From positions 310,001-374,000 of the forward strand of contig NZ_JAASQL010000001.1 in NCBI RefSeq assembly GCF_011762155.1: a stretch of DNA of 64,000 bases. Direction: 5' to 3'. The DNA comes from Wenyingzhuangia heitensis. Its GTDB lineage: Bacteria > Bacteroidota > Bacteroidia > Flavobacteriales > Flavobacteriaceae. Within the stretch, counting starts at the first letter, position 1. Each line of letters opens with the position of its first letter. Position numbers and translations under genes: made by a program. This document shows, in pieces, positions 63,838 through 64,000 of this stretch. A model generated the notes under the pieces. The model was not told where the DNA came from and did no database searches. It saw only the letters and a list, made by a program, of their open reading frames with translations.

Positions 63838-64000
63838 TTACCAGTTTTTAAAGGGGTTTTTACTTAGTTGAGAGTTGTAGTATTTTACCTGACCTGTAAC
63901 CTCATCACCTAGCCAGCTTGGTTTTGTAAAAATTTCGTTTTCACTACTTAATTCAATTTCGGCAACAATTAATCCTTTGTTATCTCCATCAAAAACATCA
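63838..64000 (-). CDS. CYTH domain protein, C-terminal fragment (5' end beyond the window)
   Basis: The minus-strand frame enters from the right edge and ends at the stop codon at 63838-63840, giving the last 53 residues. They read DVFDGDNKGLIVAEIELSS, then WLGDEVTG, YYNSQLSK and the terminal NPFKNW. This is the C-terminus of the CYTH/triphosphate tunnel metalloenzyme family (Bacillus YjbK and NeuTTM-like proteins), with the conserved acidic-rich strand EIELSS and the YYN motif. Substrate prediction needs the missing N-terminus; inorganic triphosphate is the usual one. Confidence 0.85.
   Translation of the reverse strand, partial: DVFDGDNKGLIVAEIELSSENEIFTKPSWLGDEVTGQVKYYNSQLSKNPFKNW

Overview
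The window is a contiguous piece of a low-GC (roughly 30%) chromosome from a member of the Bacteroidota, most likely a marine Flavobacteriaceae. The evidence is the Bat/MoxR operon, three secreted proteins with type IX secretion (T9SS) C-terminal sorting domains, TonB receptor/DUF4249 and sigma/FecR/TonB-receptor modules, a hybrid histidine kinase with an AraC output, flavobacterial TAnnTTTG promoter cores, and A-rich leaders with no clear Shine-Dalgarno sequence. I found no insertion sequence, prophage, CRISPR array, tRNA or rRNA.

Layout. 1-5.8 kb: moxR - DUF58 - DUF4381-like - batA - batB - batC on the minus strand; batC runs off the left edge. 5.9-8.2 kb: a GH3 beta-glucosidase lipoprotein. 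8.3-17.5 kb: an unrecognised 479-residue protein and a giant BspA-like leucine-rich-repeat surface protein, both preceded by the same 78-bp element. 17.8-20.5 kb: lpxH, an S41 protease and a dCMP deaminase, tightly packed. 20.6-23.8 kb: a SUMF1-fold lipoprotein and an octahaem cytochrome c. 23.9-25.7 kb: NDH-2 and rpiB. 25.7-26.6 kb: a non-coding, very AT-rich region full of DnaA-box-like 9-mers, proposed here as oriC. 26.6-33.6 kb: a T9SS beta-propeller-like protein, rnr, a DUF2807 protein, tatA, a membrane protein and a DUF5723 protein. 33.6-40.3 kb: an SPFH protein, gltX, ybeY, mnmG, a SanA-like protein and a methyltransferase, with three parS-like palindromes. 40.6-43.7 kb: a second T9SS protein, a small membrane protein and a four-repeat lipoprotein. 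43.9-50.3 kb: ECF sigma - FecR - FecA-like receptor, then a membrane hybrid kinase/AraC protein. 50.3-57.5 kb: a zinc-ribbon protein, holB, a barrel-less TonB-plug protein, pgk, an aldo-keto reductase and a GH2 glycosidase. 57.6-60.8 kb: TonB receptor plus DUF4249 lipoprotein. 60.8-64 kb: an unknown lipoprotein, trpS, a hemolysin-III-family protein and the C-terminus of a CYTH protein.

The most coherent large-scale signal is replication and segregation. Left of about 26 kb, 14 of 16 genes are on the minus strand. To the right, 21 of 31 are on the plus strand, so most genes point away from the 25.7-26.6 kb gap. That gap carries at least nine TTATNCACA-like 9-mers. About 10-12 kb to its right lie one exact 16-bp canonical parS (inside gltX) and two identical 14-bp variants flanking mnmG. 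Together these suggest that the window spans the chromosome origin and its ParB-loading zone.

The second notable signal is the 78-bp ungapped duplicated element (69/78 identical) upstream of both the unknown 479-residue gene and the giant LRR gene. It contains a TAnnTTTG promoter core and looks like a shared, activator-dependent promoter.
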